Positions 45,601 through 52,345 of a DNA stretch of 55,658 bases are shown here, in pieces. The stretch is taken from IMG/VR virus record IMGVR_UViG_3300025687_000056, positions 1 through 55,658 of that record. The stretch is one strand, 5' to 3'. Position 1 is the first letter of the stretch; every line of letters begins with the position of its first letter. The notes beneath the pieces are model-generated. The model searched no databases, was not told where the DNA came from, and saw only the letters and a list, made by a program, of their open reading frames with translations. The translations under genes were made by a program, and so were the position numbers. Source of the stretch: a virus.

Positions 45601-48600
45601 GATGTTCCTGAAGAACCTGATGAACCAGATGTTCCTGAAGAACCTGATGAACCACTTGTTCCTGATTCTCCTGAACTACCTGAACTACCTGAGGTGCCTG
45701 ATGAACCAGAGGTTCCACTAGAACCACTAGTACCATTTACACCACTTATACCTGATGTACCACTGCTTCCTGATGAGCCAGAAGTACCTGATGAACCACT
45801 TGATCCGCTTGTTCCGCTTGATCCTGAAGTTCCGCTTGAGCCACTTGTACCTGAAGAGCCAGAGGTTCCACTAGAACCACTTGATCCAGAAGTTCCAGAA
45901 GAACCTGATGAACCTGAAGTACCAGATGAACCGCTTGTTCCACTTGAACCTGAAGTTCCGCTTGAGCCTGAGCTACCACTAGTTCCTGATGATCCTGATG
46001 AACCACTTGTTCCGCTTGAGCCACTTGATCCAGATGTTCCTGAAGAGCCACTTGTACCTGATGATCCAGATGTTCCACTGCTTCCTGATGAGCCTGATGT
46101 TCCTGAAGAACCTGAACTACCTGAAGTTCCTGATGAACCACTAGTCCCTGATTCTCCTGAACTTCCACTGGAGCCTGAAGTACCAGATGAACCACTTGTT
46201 CCATTAACACCACTTATACCTGAGCTTCCGCTTGTTCCTGATGAACCAGATGAACCACTTGTTCCTGATGAACCGCTTGAACCTGAAGTTCCGCTTGAGC
46301 CACTTGTACCTGATGAGCCTGAACTACCTGAGGTGCCTGAAGAACCACTTGAGCCTGATGTACCTGATGAACCTGAAGTACCGGATGAACCGCTTGTTCC
46401 GCTTGAACCAGATGAGCCACTTGTTCCTGATGAACCTGAGCTACCAGATGTTCCTGATGAACCGCTTGTTCCGCTTGAACCTGAAGTTCCAGAAGAGCCA
46501 CTTGTTCCACTTGAACCTGAGCTACCTGAAGTGCCTGATGAACCGCTTGAGCCAGATGTTCCTGAAGAACCACTTGTACCTGATGAACCTGAGCTACCAG
46601 ATGTTCCTGAAGAACCACTTGAACCGCTAGTTCCTGATGAACCGCTTGTTCCGCTTGAGCCAGATGTACCATTTACACCTGATATACCTGAAGTACCAGA
46701 GCTGCCTGAAGAGCCGCTTGTACCTGATGAGCCTGATGAGCCTGAAGTTCCTGAGCTTCCACTGGAACCTGAAGTGCCAGATGAGCCGCTTGAGCCTGAT
46801 GTACCGCTTGAACCAGATGTTCCTGAAGAGCCGCTTGAGCCAGATGTTCCTGATGAACCACTTGAGCCAGATGTTCCACTTGATCCTGAAGAACCAGAAG
46901 TACCTGATTCTCCTGAACTTCCGCTTGAACCACTAGTTCCTGATGAACCAGAACTACCTGAGGTACCAGATGAACCTGAAGTACCATTAACACCTGATAT
47001 GCCTGAGGTACCTGAACTGCCGCTTGAGCCTGATGTACCACTTGAGCCTGAAGAACCAGAAGTGCCTGATTCTCCTGATGAACCACTTGAGCCAGAGGTT
47101 CCTGATGAACCACTTGAGCCTGATGTACCACTAGAACCTGATGTTCCATTTACACCACTTATACCTGAAGTACCTGAGCTGCCTGAAGAGCCACTTGTAC
47201 CTGATGAGCCTGAAGTTCCTGATGAACCTGATGTACCACTAGATCCGCTTGAACCTGATGTACCGCTTGAACCTGATGAGCCTGATGTTCCTGATGAACC
47301 ACTAGTGCCACTAGAACCTGAAGTACCAGAGGATCCTGAAGAACCTGAAGTGCCTGATGAACCTGATGAGCCTGAAGTGCCAGAAGAACCGCTTGTTCCG
47401 CTTGAGCCTGAACTTCCTGATGTGCCACTTGAACCGGAACTGCCTGATGTTCCTGATGAACCACTTGTTCCGCTTGAGCCTGATGTACCACTTGAACCGG
47501 AACTACCTGAGGTTCCTGATGAACCGCTTGAGCCTGAAGTTCCACTAGAACCAGAAGTTCCAGATGAACCACTAGTTCCTGATGAACCAGATGAACCAGA
47601 AGTACCAGATGAGCCTGAACTACCTGATGTTCCTGATGAACCAGAAGTACCAGATGAACCAGAAGTTCCATCTATACCACTAGTTCCAGAACTACCTGAG
47701 CTTCCGCTTGTTCCTGATGAACCGCTTGAACCTGAAGTACCAGAACTACCTGAAGTGCCTGATGAACCTGAAGTGCCAGAACTACCTGAACTTCCGCTAG
47801 TTCCTGAAGAACCTGATGAACCGCTAGTACCAGAACTACCTGATGTTCCGTCTATACCTGAAGTACCAGATGAGCCTGAACTACCTGAAGTTCCAGATGA
47901 GCCGCTTGAGCCACTTGTTCCTGAACTTCCACTTGTACCAGAACTACCTGATGTTCCTGATGAGCCTGATGTTCCACTTGAACCACTTGAGCCTGATGTA
48001 CCACTTGATCCTGATGAGCCAGAAGTACCATCTATACCTGAAGTGCCAGACGATCCTGATGAACCACTAGTACCTGATGAACCTGATGAACCACTTGTTC
48101 CGCTTGAACCTGAGCTTCCGCTTGTTCCTGATGAGCCACTTGAACCAGATGTTCCTGAAGAACCGCTTGTTCCGCTTGAGCCTGAACTGCCTGAAGTACC
48201 AGATGAACCTGATGAACCACTTGTTCCGCTTGAACCAGAGGTTCCTGAAGAGCCACTTGTTCCACTAGAGCCTGAGCTTCCGCTTGTTCCTGATGAACCG
48301 CTTGAACCTGAAGTTCCTGATGAGCCTGATGTACCAGATGAGCCTGATGTACCACTTGAGCCTGATGAGCCAGAGGTACCATCTATACCTGAAGTACCAG
48401 AAGAACCACTTGAACCTGAGGTACCTGATGAACCTGAACTTCCGCTAGTTCCTGAACTACCTGAAGTGCCAGATGAGCCACTAGTTCCGCTTGATCCTGA
48501 AGAACCAGATGTACCTGAAGATCCTGATGAACCTGAAGTTCCAGATGAACCACTAGTTCCACTTGAACCAGAGGTACCACTTGAGCCTGAACTTCCACTT

Positions 48601-49190
48601 GAACCAGATGAGCCTGAGGTTCCTGATGAGCCTGAGGTTCCTGATGAACCTGAGGTTCCACTAGAGCCAGAACTACCTGAAGTTCCGCTAGAGCCGGAAC
48701 TACCTGAAGTTCCACTAGAGCCAGAACTACCTGAAGTTCCTGATGAACCACTAGTTCCACTTGAGCCTGATGAGCCAGATGTTCCTGAACTACCTGAAGT
48801 TCCTGATGTTCCAGATGAAGGCATATCAGAATATTCTACTTCTCCAGTAGCAGGTATATAAGTTACAACATATGAAGGACTAGCTTCATATGGTAAAGTT
48901 TGAATTATAATAGGTTGGGAAGAACCAGAGATTACTAATGAGCCGGTAATTACTGCTGAACCAGAAAATGGGAAACCTATACCTGAACCTGATATAAAGA
49001 CTGTTACTCCTTCTGTTGAAGAAATAATATCTGTATAAGCATCAACTGAGCCTGTAAAATTAATAAAAGGAGCACTAGATTTAACTAGTGACCCAGTATA
49101 ATATATATCAATAGTACCATTACCACTTCCTGCTGTATCCGCTTGGAAAACCCCTACTGGTACCTGATCAAGGAATCTAACTTTAGCCAT
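36642..49190 (-). CDS. giant collagen-like fibre with C-terminal S74 intramolecular chaperone, 4182 aa
   Basis: Residues 1-126 form a small beta-rich N-terminal domain with GSGIGFPFSGSAVITGSLVI, probably the anchor to the virion. Residues 127-3871 are Gly-X-Y triplets, nearly all GTS or GSS. Residues 3872-4085 are a mixed beta fibre head (TSATKNFVVETGNGTSIMDF). The last 97 residues are a peptidase S74 domain (SDIRKKTEIQ... GVIAQEIEKVAPEAV) with S4086 and K4091 in the dyad spacing of the endosialidase chaperone, followed by a C-terminal coiled coil. S74 domains trimerise fibres and then cut themselves off, so a trimer is expected. The fibre is among the longest known for a phage. Function: attachment, mucus/biofilm binding or a coat. 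Confidence 0.88.
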   Translation of the reverse strand: MAKVRFLDQVPVGVFQADTAGSGNGTIDIYYTGSLVKSSAPFINFTGSVDAYTDIISSTEGVTVFISGSGIGFPFSGSAVITGSLVISGSSQPIIIQTLPYEASPSYVVTYIPATGEVEYSDMPSSGTSGTSGSSGTSGSSGSSGTSGSSGTSGSSGSSGTSGSSGSSGTSGSSGSSGTSGSSGTSGSSGTSGSSGSSGSSGSSGTSGSSGTSGSSGTSGSSGSSGTSGSSGSSGTSGSSGTSGSSGTSGSSGSSGTSGSSGSSGTSGIDGTSGSSGSSGTSGSSGTSGSSGTSGSSGSSGTSGSSGSSGTSGSSGTSGSSGTSGSSGSSGTSGSSGSSGTSGSSGTSGSSGSSGTSGSSGSSGTSGSSGSSGTSGSSGSSGTSGIDGTSGSSGSSGTSGSSGSSGTSGSSGTSGSSGTSGSSGTSGSSGSSGTSGSSGSSGTSGIDGTSGSSGTSGSSGSSGTSGSSGSSGTSGSSGTSGSSGTSGSSGSSGTSGSSGSSGTSGIDGTSGSSGTSGSSGTSGSSGSSGTSGSSGSSGTSGSSGTSGSSGTSGSSGSSGTSGSSGSSGTSGSSGTSGSSGTSGSSGSSGTSGSSGSSGTSGSSGTSGSSGSSGTSGSSGSSGTSGSSGTSGSSGTSGSSGSSGTSGSSGSSGTSGSSGTSGSSGTSGSSGSSGTSGISGVNGTSGSSGTSGSSGSSGTSGSSGSSGESGTSGSSGSSGTSGSSGSSGTSGISGVNGTSGSSGTSGSSGSSGTSGSSGSSGESGTSGSSGSSGTSGSSGSSGTSGSSGSSGTSGSSGTSGSSGSSGTSGSSGSSGTSGSSGSSGTSGSSGSSGTSGISGVNGTSGSSGTSGSSGTSGSSGSSGTSGSSGSSGTSGSSGTSGSSGSSGTSGSSGSSGTSGSSGTSGSSGTSGSSGTSGSSGSSGTSGSSGSSGTSGSSGTSGSSGTSGSSGSSGTSGSSGSSGTSGSSGTSGSSGSSGTSGSSGSSGTSGSSGISGVNGTSGSSGTSGSSGSSGESGTSGSSGTSGSSGSSGTSGSSGSSGTSGSSGTSGSSGTSGSSGSSGTSGSSGSSGTSGSSGSSGTSGSSGTSGSSGTSGSSGSSGTSGSSGSSGTSGSSGTSGSSGTSGSSGTSGSSGSSGTSGSSGSSGTSGISGVNGTSGSSGTSGSSGTSGSSGSSGESGTSGSSGSSGTSGSSGSSGTSGSSGSSGTSGSSGTSGSSGTSGSSGTSGSSGSSGTSGSSGSSGTSGSSGTSGSSGTSGSSGSSGTSGSSGSSGTSGSSGTSGSSGTSGSSGSSGTSGSSGSSGTSGISGVNGTSGSSGTSGSSGTSGSSGSSGTSGSSGSSGTSGSSGTSGSSGTSGSSGSSGTSGSSGSSGTSGSSGTSGSSGTSGSSGTSGSSGSSGTSGSSGSSGTSGSSGTSGSSGTSGSSGSSGTSGSSGSSGTSGSSGTSGSSGTSGSSGSSGTSGISGVNGTSGSSGTSGSSGTSGSSGTSGSSGSSGTSGSSGSSGTSGSSGTSGSSGTSGSSGSSGTSGSSGSSGTSGSSGTSGSSGTSGSSGSSGTSGSSGSSGTSGSSGTSGSSGTSGSSGTSGSSGSSGTSGSSGSSGTSGSSGTSGSSGTSGSSGSSGTSGSSGSSGTSGSSGSSGTSGSSGTSGSSGTSGSSGSSGTSGSSGSSGTSGISGVNGTSGSSGTSGSSGTSGSSGTSGSSGSSGTSGSSGSSGTSGSSGTSGSSGTSGSSGTSGSSGSSGTSGSSGSSGTSGSSGTSGSSGTSGSSGSSGTSGSSGSSGTSGSSGTSGSSGTSGSSGSSGTSGSSGSSGTSGSSGTSGSSGTSGSSGSSGTSGSSGSSGTSGSSGTSGSSGTSGSSGTSGSSGSSGTSGSSGSSGTSGISGVNGTSGSSGTSGSSGTSGSSGSSGTSGSSGSSGTSGSSGTSGSSGTSGSSGSSGTSGSSGSSGTSGSSGTSGSSGTSGSSGTSGSSGSSGTSGSSGSSGTSGSSGTSGSSGTSGSSGSSGTSGSSGSSGTSGSSGTSGSSGTSGSSGSSGTSGSSGSSGTSGSSGTSGSSGTSGSSGTSGSSGSSGTSGSSGSSGTSGSSGSSGTSGISGVNGTSGSSGTSGSSGTSGSSGTSGSSGSSGTSGSSGSSGTSGSSGTSGSSGTSGSSGTSGSSGSSGTSGSSGSSGTSGSSGTSGSSGTSGSSGSSGTSGSSGSSGTSGSSGTSGSSGSSGTSGSSGSSGTSGSSGSSGTSGSSGTSGSSGTSGSSGSSGTSGSSGSSGTSGSSGTSGSSGTSGSSGTSGSSGSSGTSGSSGSSGTSGISGVNGTSGSSGTSGSSGTSGSSGSSGTSGSSGSSGTSGSSGTSGSSGTSGSSGSSGTSGSSGSSGTSGSSGTSGSSGTSGSSGTSGSSGSSGTSGSSGSSGTSGSSGTSGSSGTSGSSGSSGTSGSSGSSGTSGSSGTSGSSGSSGTSGSSGSSGTSGSSGTSGSSGSSGTSGSSGSSGTSGSSGTSGSSGTSGSSGSSGTSGSSGSSGTSGISGVNGTSGSSGTSGSSGTSGSSGTSGSSGSSGTSGSSGSSGTSGSSGTSGSSGTSGSSGTSGSSGSSGTSGSSGSSGTSGSSGTSGSSGTSGSSGSSGTSGSSGSSGTSGSSGTSGSSGSSGTSGSSGSSGTSGSSGSSGTSGSSGTSGSSGTSGSSGSSGTSGSSGSSGTSGSSGTSGSSGTSGSSGTSGSSGSSGTSGSSGSSGTSGISGVNGTSGSSGTSGSSGTSGSSGSSGTSGSSGSSGTSGSSGTSGSSGTSGSSGSSGTSGSSGSSGTSGSSGTSGSSGTSGSSGSSGTSGSSGSSGTSGSSGTSGSSGTSGSSGTSGSSGSSGTSGSSGSSGTSGSSGTSGSSGTSGSSGSSGTSGSSGSSGTSGSSGSSGTSGSSGTSGSSGTSGSSGTSGSSGSSGTSGSSGSSGTSGISGVNGTSGSSGTSGSSGTSGSSGTSGSSGFSGTSGSSGSSGTSGSSGTSGSSGTSGSSGSSGTSGSSGSSGTSGSSGTSGSSGTSGSSGTSGSSGSSGTSGSSGSSGTSGSSGTSGSSGTSGSSGSSGTSGSSGSSGTSGSSGTSGSSGTSGSSGTSGSSGSSGTSGSSGSSGTSGSSGTSGSSGTSGSSGSSGTSGSSGSSGTSGTSGSSGTSGSSGSSGTSGSSGSSGTSGSSGTSGSSGTSGSSGSSGTSGSSGSSGTSGISGVNGTSGSSGTSGSSGTSGSSGTSGSSGSSGTSGSSGSSGTSGSSGTSGSSGTSGSSGSSGTSGSSGSSGTSGATGAAGTSGTSGSSGTSGSSGTSGSSGSSGTSGSSGSSGTSGSSGTSGSSGSSGTSGSSGSSGTSGSSGTSGSSGTSGSSGSSGTSGSSGSSGTSGNSGTSGSSGTSGSSGTSGSSGSSGTSGSSGSSGTSGSSGTSGSSGTSGSSGTSGSSGSSGTSGSSGSSGTSGATGAAGTSGTSGSSGTSGSSGTSGSSGTSGSSGSSGTSGSSGSSGTSGISGVNGTSGTSGATGAAGTSGTSGSSGTSGSSGTSGSSGSSGTSGSSGSSGTSGATGSPGTPGTSGTSGSSGTSGSSGTSGSSGSSGTSGSSGSSGTSGATGSPGTPGTSGTSGSSGTSGSSGTSGSSGSSGTSGSSGSSGTSGATGSPGASGTSGSSGTSGSSGTSGSSGSSGTSGSSGSSGTSGATGSPGASGTSGSSGTSGSSGTSGSSGTSGSSGSSGTSGSSGSSGTSGSSGASGASGTSGTSGTSGSSGTSGSSGSSGTSGSSGSSGTSGATGAAGAAGTSGTSGSSGTSGSSGTSGSSGSSGTSGSSGSSGTSGATGATGAAGTSGTSGSSGTSGSSGSSGTSGSSGSSGTSGAAGASGTSGSSGTSGSSGTSGSSGTSGAATISNNTNNYVLTATGTSTINGEANLTFDGSYLKVGSGASANATLSVKGSGTTSATKNFVVETGNGTSIMDFRDDTYAFFGCGQTGGSASGFIFPYSNTSYTQFAGYNYGAGSGAYKSILMDTDTVSRDKGVFVGYDVSTNTPPSSTEFAVRGTGTTSATYCAQFVDDSRTSILIVRNDKRVGIGTAAPSYPLHVALDVSGDSIYASGDIIASSDIRKKTEIQVIENAIEKIKEIRGVTFLKTDTDQTKRKMGVIAQEIEKVAPEAVSTDSEGYLSVAYGNLVGLLIEGIKEQQDQIDNLKQEIEKLKNK
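37578..48812 (-). repeat. 11.2-kb Gly-Thr-Ser/Gly-Ser-Ser coding repeat
   Basis: About 1248 triplets encode GTS and GSS with T spaced every 2 or 3 triplets, most often as a 10-triplet (30-residue) unit with T steps of 2, 2, 3, 3. Interruptions keep the 3-residue register: GISGVNGTS (at least 13 times), GIDGTS (4), GESGTS, GATGAAGTS, GATGSPGTPGTS, one GFS and one GNS. The first bases of successive GVN/GID interruptions are always a multiple of 9 nt apart. Synonymous codons are mixed throughout, so DNA repeats are imperfect. The opposite strand is open in one frame for 3770 codons; this is a by-product, not a gene. Confidence 0.95.
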
Positions 49191-49199
49191 TATTGTTTA

Positions 49200-49210
49200 C
49201 TATAAATATT
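49200..49210 (-). promoter_or_regulatory. late-type element AATATTTATAG
   Basis: One-base shifted variant, 9 nt before the ATG of the giant fibre gene and within the 24-nt gap after gp15. Confidence 0.5.
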
Positions 49211-49214
49211 GGCC

Positions 49215-50153
49215 TTATCCGACTGAGGTTGATCTATTTGAAGCTCTTTTAGCGTTTGGATCTTCAGTTACAATTCTTCCACCTTCTGTATTTCCATCAA
49301 AAATATCTTGATTATTTGTAGCTTCAATTGAAAATATTACTTTTGCTCCTTCAGAGTATTTTTTAGTTGCGTTCATGTCTTTTTGAATTGTATCTGGTAT
49401 TATATATCCGTTTAATGTTAAATCAAATGTACTTCTAACAATTCGTTCACTACTTTCTGCTAATTCTGTTTGAAAACCAAAAGAATTTATCATAGCTTTA
49501 AATTTAAAACGTTCTGGATCTCCCCAGTATGAGTCAGAAGCATATTCTATAGCTTCAATTATTTTATTTTGTTGTTCTACATAGTATGTAAAAACTATAA
49601 ATGAGTAAGTGACAGTTAAATAATCAGGCATCACTACAGCATAATATGTTTTAGATGGTGCTCTGTTATTTAATACTTTAAAATTATCATATATTTCTTT
49701 AGGGTTGTATTTTTTAGTAAATACACCATAATTGTAAGGTGAGTTAGCATCTAATTTATTAGCAATGCTCCTATTTTTTTCAATGTTTGTTCTTTTAAAC
49801 ATAATTAAAGGAGCCATTAAAGCACCCTTTAAATCTCTTAAGTAACCATCTTTTTGATAGGATTTCCATTTTTCAGGATCTCCATATAACACAGGAACCT
49901 CTACTCTTTGGCCATTTTGAACTGTAAAAGGCTTAATAACATTTCTCATATAATAGAAAATAGCCTCATCAATGTCTTGTATGCCTATACTAAAGGGCTT
50001 TGTGTTATCACCTTTAAATGAGGTTTGTAACGCTCTATTTTTTGTATCTAACGATAAGTTAGGATTGCCTTCTTGAGGAAAAGAAGGAACATGTTGAGCT
50101 ATACTTAACTCTTTTTGGGTTGCTGGTATTGGTTTTCTTCCGTTTATTGGCAT
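49215..50153 (-). CDS. tail sheath stabiliser/completion protein (gp15-like)
   Basis: The 312-residue product contains DIDEAIFYYMRNVIKPFTVQ, then VEVPVLYGDPEKWKSYQKDG and LMAPLIMFKR, a set typical of gp15-type tail terminators of T4 relatives. Downstream strands PDYLTVTYSFIVFTYYVEQQ and GYIIPD fit the same fold. It caps the tube and sheath and joins the tail to the neck. Its start overlaps the gp14-like gene by one base. Confidence 0.7.
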   Translation of the reverse strand: MPINGRKPIPATQKELSIAQHVPSFPQEGNPNLSLDTKNRALQTSFKGDNTKPFSIGIQDIDEAIFYYMRNVIKPFTVQNGQRVEVPVLYGDPEKWKSYQKDGYLRDLKGALMAPLIMFKRTNIEKNRSIANKLDANSPYNYGVFTKKYNPKEIYDNFKVLNNRAPSKTYYAVVMPDYLTVTYSFIVFTYYVEQQNKIIEAIEYASDSYWGDPERFKFKAMINSFGFQTELAESSERIVRSTFDLTLNGYIIPDTIQKDMNATKKYSEGAKVIFSIEATNNQDIFDGNTEGGRIVTEDPNAKRASNRSTSVG

Positions 50154-50674
50154 TATAATCTTTGATTTATTATACCAACTCTATCAGCTGGTACATAGTG
50201 GGCAGAACATATAACTGATACGTTATAACCGAATTCTCCTAGGTCTGTTTCGTATGGGTTATTATCATTATCATCTAAATAAGGATATTGTGGATCTTTT
50301 CCTACAAATAATTGATTAATTTCTGTGTTATCAATTTCCCAATATCCATTACTCCACATTATGAAATCTCCTACTTCAGGAACTAAATTAGCATCTACTA
50401 AATCATCTCTTAGAAATCTAAAAGTTATAGGCCAATTAAATCCTATCTGTTCATCTAAAATTGGTGATGTTTGTCCTGATCTATCAATTAAAGAGAATAT
50501 AAGTAAAGGTTCATTAAATATTCTACCTTGTGAAGCTTCACCATACATATTAGTTACTGTTTCACCAACATTACATTTATAATATACTACTTGTTGAGAA
50601 ATAATATTATGCATCAATTCACGATTCATGAATCGAAACATACTAATATCCCTCATTTGTCCGTATAGTGCCAT
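50153..50674 (-). CDS. neck protein (gp14-like)
   Basis: The 173-residue product shows RELMHNIISQQVVYYKCNVG, IGFNWPITFRFLRDDLVDAN, then VGDFIMWSNGYWEIDNTEIN and QLFVGKD, the pattern of gp14-type neck proteins, which form the hexameric collar below gp13. It is flanked by gp13- and gp15-like genes in T4 order (13-14-15). Compare T4 gp14, 256 residues: this version is compact. Confidence 0.7.
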   Translation of the reverse strand: MALYGQMRDISMFRFMNRELMHNIISQQVVYYKCNVGETVTNMYGEASQGRIFNEPLLIFSLIDRSGQTSPILDEQIGFNWPITFRFLRDDLVDANLVPEVGDFIMWSNGYWEIDNTEINQLFVGKDPQYPYLDDNDNNPYETDLGEFGYNVSVICSAHYVPADRVGIINQRL

Positions 50675-50675
50675 A

Positions 50676-51908
50676 TTATCCTATAAAAATTGTCATTGGT
50701 ACCTGGTTGATTTCTTGTACACGTGCTGCTGATTCCGCTGCTCTTCTTTCAAGTAATGATTGGCGAGAAGTTTGATCAAAATATTCTCTTAATCTTGTAA
50801 TTAAAGTTTCTTGTTCAGTAATACCTTGTGTAGCTAAAGAATCACCATTTAGTGTTACTTCAGCTCCTGGAATAGGAATTTGAGAGTATTTGTTACGAGT
50901 TAAGCCTAGCATTTCTTTAGCTTTAGCTAAAGTGTACTCGAATATCCAGCTTCTACCAATTGAATTAATTTTAGAATAAGTTGGATTTAAATAAGGAGCA
51001 TCTGATGTATTGGTAATTTTGTTTGTACCGTTTGCAAAAGCAGCATCAATTCTATCTTGTATTTTAATAAAGTCAAATATTAAATATTCACCATAATATA
51101 AATTAGCTCCACCATCAATTCCATCATCAGCAAATCCTGTTCCTGGAACAGGGAATACTGATAGTACATTATCTACAATGTTAAAAGTATAATTTGAAAG
51201 CATTACTTGGTTTTGCATTTCAATTGCTTGAATGTTTTGCATAGTAAAGCTTGTAGGCATCATTAAATAATTAGCATATCCATATCCAAATCCATATAAA
51301 CCAGCAGCAGGAACACCTCCTAAACCACCTTGTCCAGTTAGTAAAGAAGTAGAATATAATTGATTAACTGCGGGTGGTGGTTGATACCAAACATTTTTAA
51401 TTTCTATACCTCCGGTTATACCTTCGGCTTCTGCCCAAGCTGCTAAATCATACTTTTGTTGGCCTGGTACTAGGGTTAATCTACCTTTATACCAAGTTAC
51501 ATTACCTCCAACACCTGCTTCTTCACCATATTGTTGAGATAATCTAACAATAGAAGCCATTGTAGGAGTAAATACAGAATTATTTACATCAATTCTATCA
51601 GAAGCACCTTCTAAAGATAAGTAATTATCTCTTAATTGGAAAGCATACAATTCATTTCCATATACAGTTACTGCTTCTTCAAAAGCAGCAAAAAAGTTAA
51701 TATCTTGTAATTCGACGTTTTCAATAGGATAACCTAAGTGCAAAGCACAAAAGTTAGAAACTTTGTTAGCATCGGTTTGGAATTGGGTATCATTGTCATA
51801 AAACCCAAATGGGGTAGGAGGTGGCCACGTACCTGTTCCATAATAAGAAGCAGATACTTGAACAAAGGATGCTGAGCCGGGCCAAATTGGAATTACTGTA
51901 GATGCCAT
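50676..51908 (-). CDS. neck protein (gp13-like)
   Basis: The 410-residue product has the C-terminal gp13 pattern RSWIFEYTLAKAKEMLGLTR followed by NKYSQIPIPGAEVTLNGDSL and a final helical region (LLERRAAESAARVQEI). The N-terminal half (YDNDTQFQTDANKVSNFCAL) is variable, with a Gly/Tyr/Pro-rich insert around 205-230. gp13 forms the head-proximal neck ring that seals DNA after packaging. The stop is one nt from the gp14 start. Confidence 0.72.
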   Translation of the reverse strand: MASTVIPIWPGSASFVQVSASYYGTGTWPPPTPFGFYDNDTQFQTDANKVSNFCALHLGYPIENVELQDINFFAAFEEAVTVYGNELYAFQLRDNYLSLEGASDRIDVNNSVFTPTMASIVRLSQQYGEEAGVGGNVTWYKGRLTLVPGQQKYDLAAWAEAEGITGGIEIKNVWYQPPPAVNQLYSTSLLTGQGGLGGVPAAGLYGFGYGYANYLMMPTSFTMQNIQAIEMQNQVMLSNYTFNIVDNVLSVFPVPGTGFADDGIDGGANLYYGEYLIFDFIKIQDRIDAAFANGTNKITNTSDAPYLNPTYSKINSIGRSWIFEYTLAKAKEMLGLTRNKYSQIPIPGAEVTLNGDSLATQGITEQETLITRLREYFDQTSRQSLLERRAAESAARVQEINQVPMTIFIG

Positions 51909-51914
51909 AATTTA

Positions 51915-52337
51915 TTAGGTTGTTACTATGTAATATTCTATACTTGCAGAACTTCCAGATGGTTCTACTTTTACAGATTTAATACTATCAAAAGATAAAC
52001 CACTTGTACTTCCAGTCATTTGGGTTGAAGACATCATATATGAACTTCCAGTAGTTATTAAATAACTCATAGCTTCTGTTGAAGAAGATATAATTAATTG
52101 AATAGGAGTTGTAGTAGAATTGTTTGTTACTCTAACATATTTTACACTACTTGTTACAAAAGTACCGGCTCCCGGTACAGAATCAAATGAAAATAAAGTT
52201 GTTACTGATCCTGATGGGACACTTAAGATTCTATTATCAACATAATTAACATTAGTAATAGTATTAACTACAGAAGATCCTACATCGTCTCCGTTTAAAC
52301 TTAAAATTTCGTATATTTGGGAAGTAAAAGTTGCCAT
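51915..52337 (-). CDS. small virion protein, Ser/Thr-rich, 140 aa
   Basis: The product is beta-rich, with strings SSSTEAMSYLITTGSSYMMS and TMTGSTSGLSFDSIKSVKVE, no cysteine and no membrane segment. A late-type element precedes it. Proteins of this type around phoH and neck genes in T4-like marine phages are usually structural. No family is recognised. Confidence 0.55.
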   Translation of the reverse strand: MATFTSQIYEILSLNGDDVGSSVVNTITNVNYVDNRILSVPSGSVTTLFSFDSVPGAGTFVTSSVKYVRVTNNSTTTPIQLIISSSTEAMSYLITTGSSYMMSSTQMTGSTSGLSFDSIKSVKVEPSGSSASIEYYIVTT

Positions 52338-52345
52338 ACCTTTTA

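Noticed and set aside
37538-48760. Many Val/Gln/His-rich minus-strand frames inside the fibre gene
   Set aside because: They are shifted-frame readings of the same repeat. Their ends coincide with the GVN/GID hinges, which is useful for seeing the block period but not evidence of genes.
37578-48812. CRISPR array or satellite DNA
   Set aside because: There are no constant repeats with unique spacers; the periodicity is 9 nt in coding register with synonymous variation, explained by the protein.
37549-48861. A 3770-codon open frame on the plus strand, Pro/Glu/Val/Asp-rich
   Set aside because: It is the exact antisense of the Gly-Thr-Ser repeat. Its monotony (PEVPDEPLVP strings) follows from the codons of the sense repeat, and it has no start context, no neighbours on that strand and no folded domain at either end.
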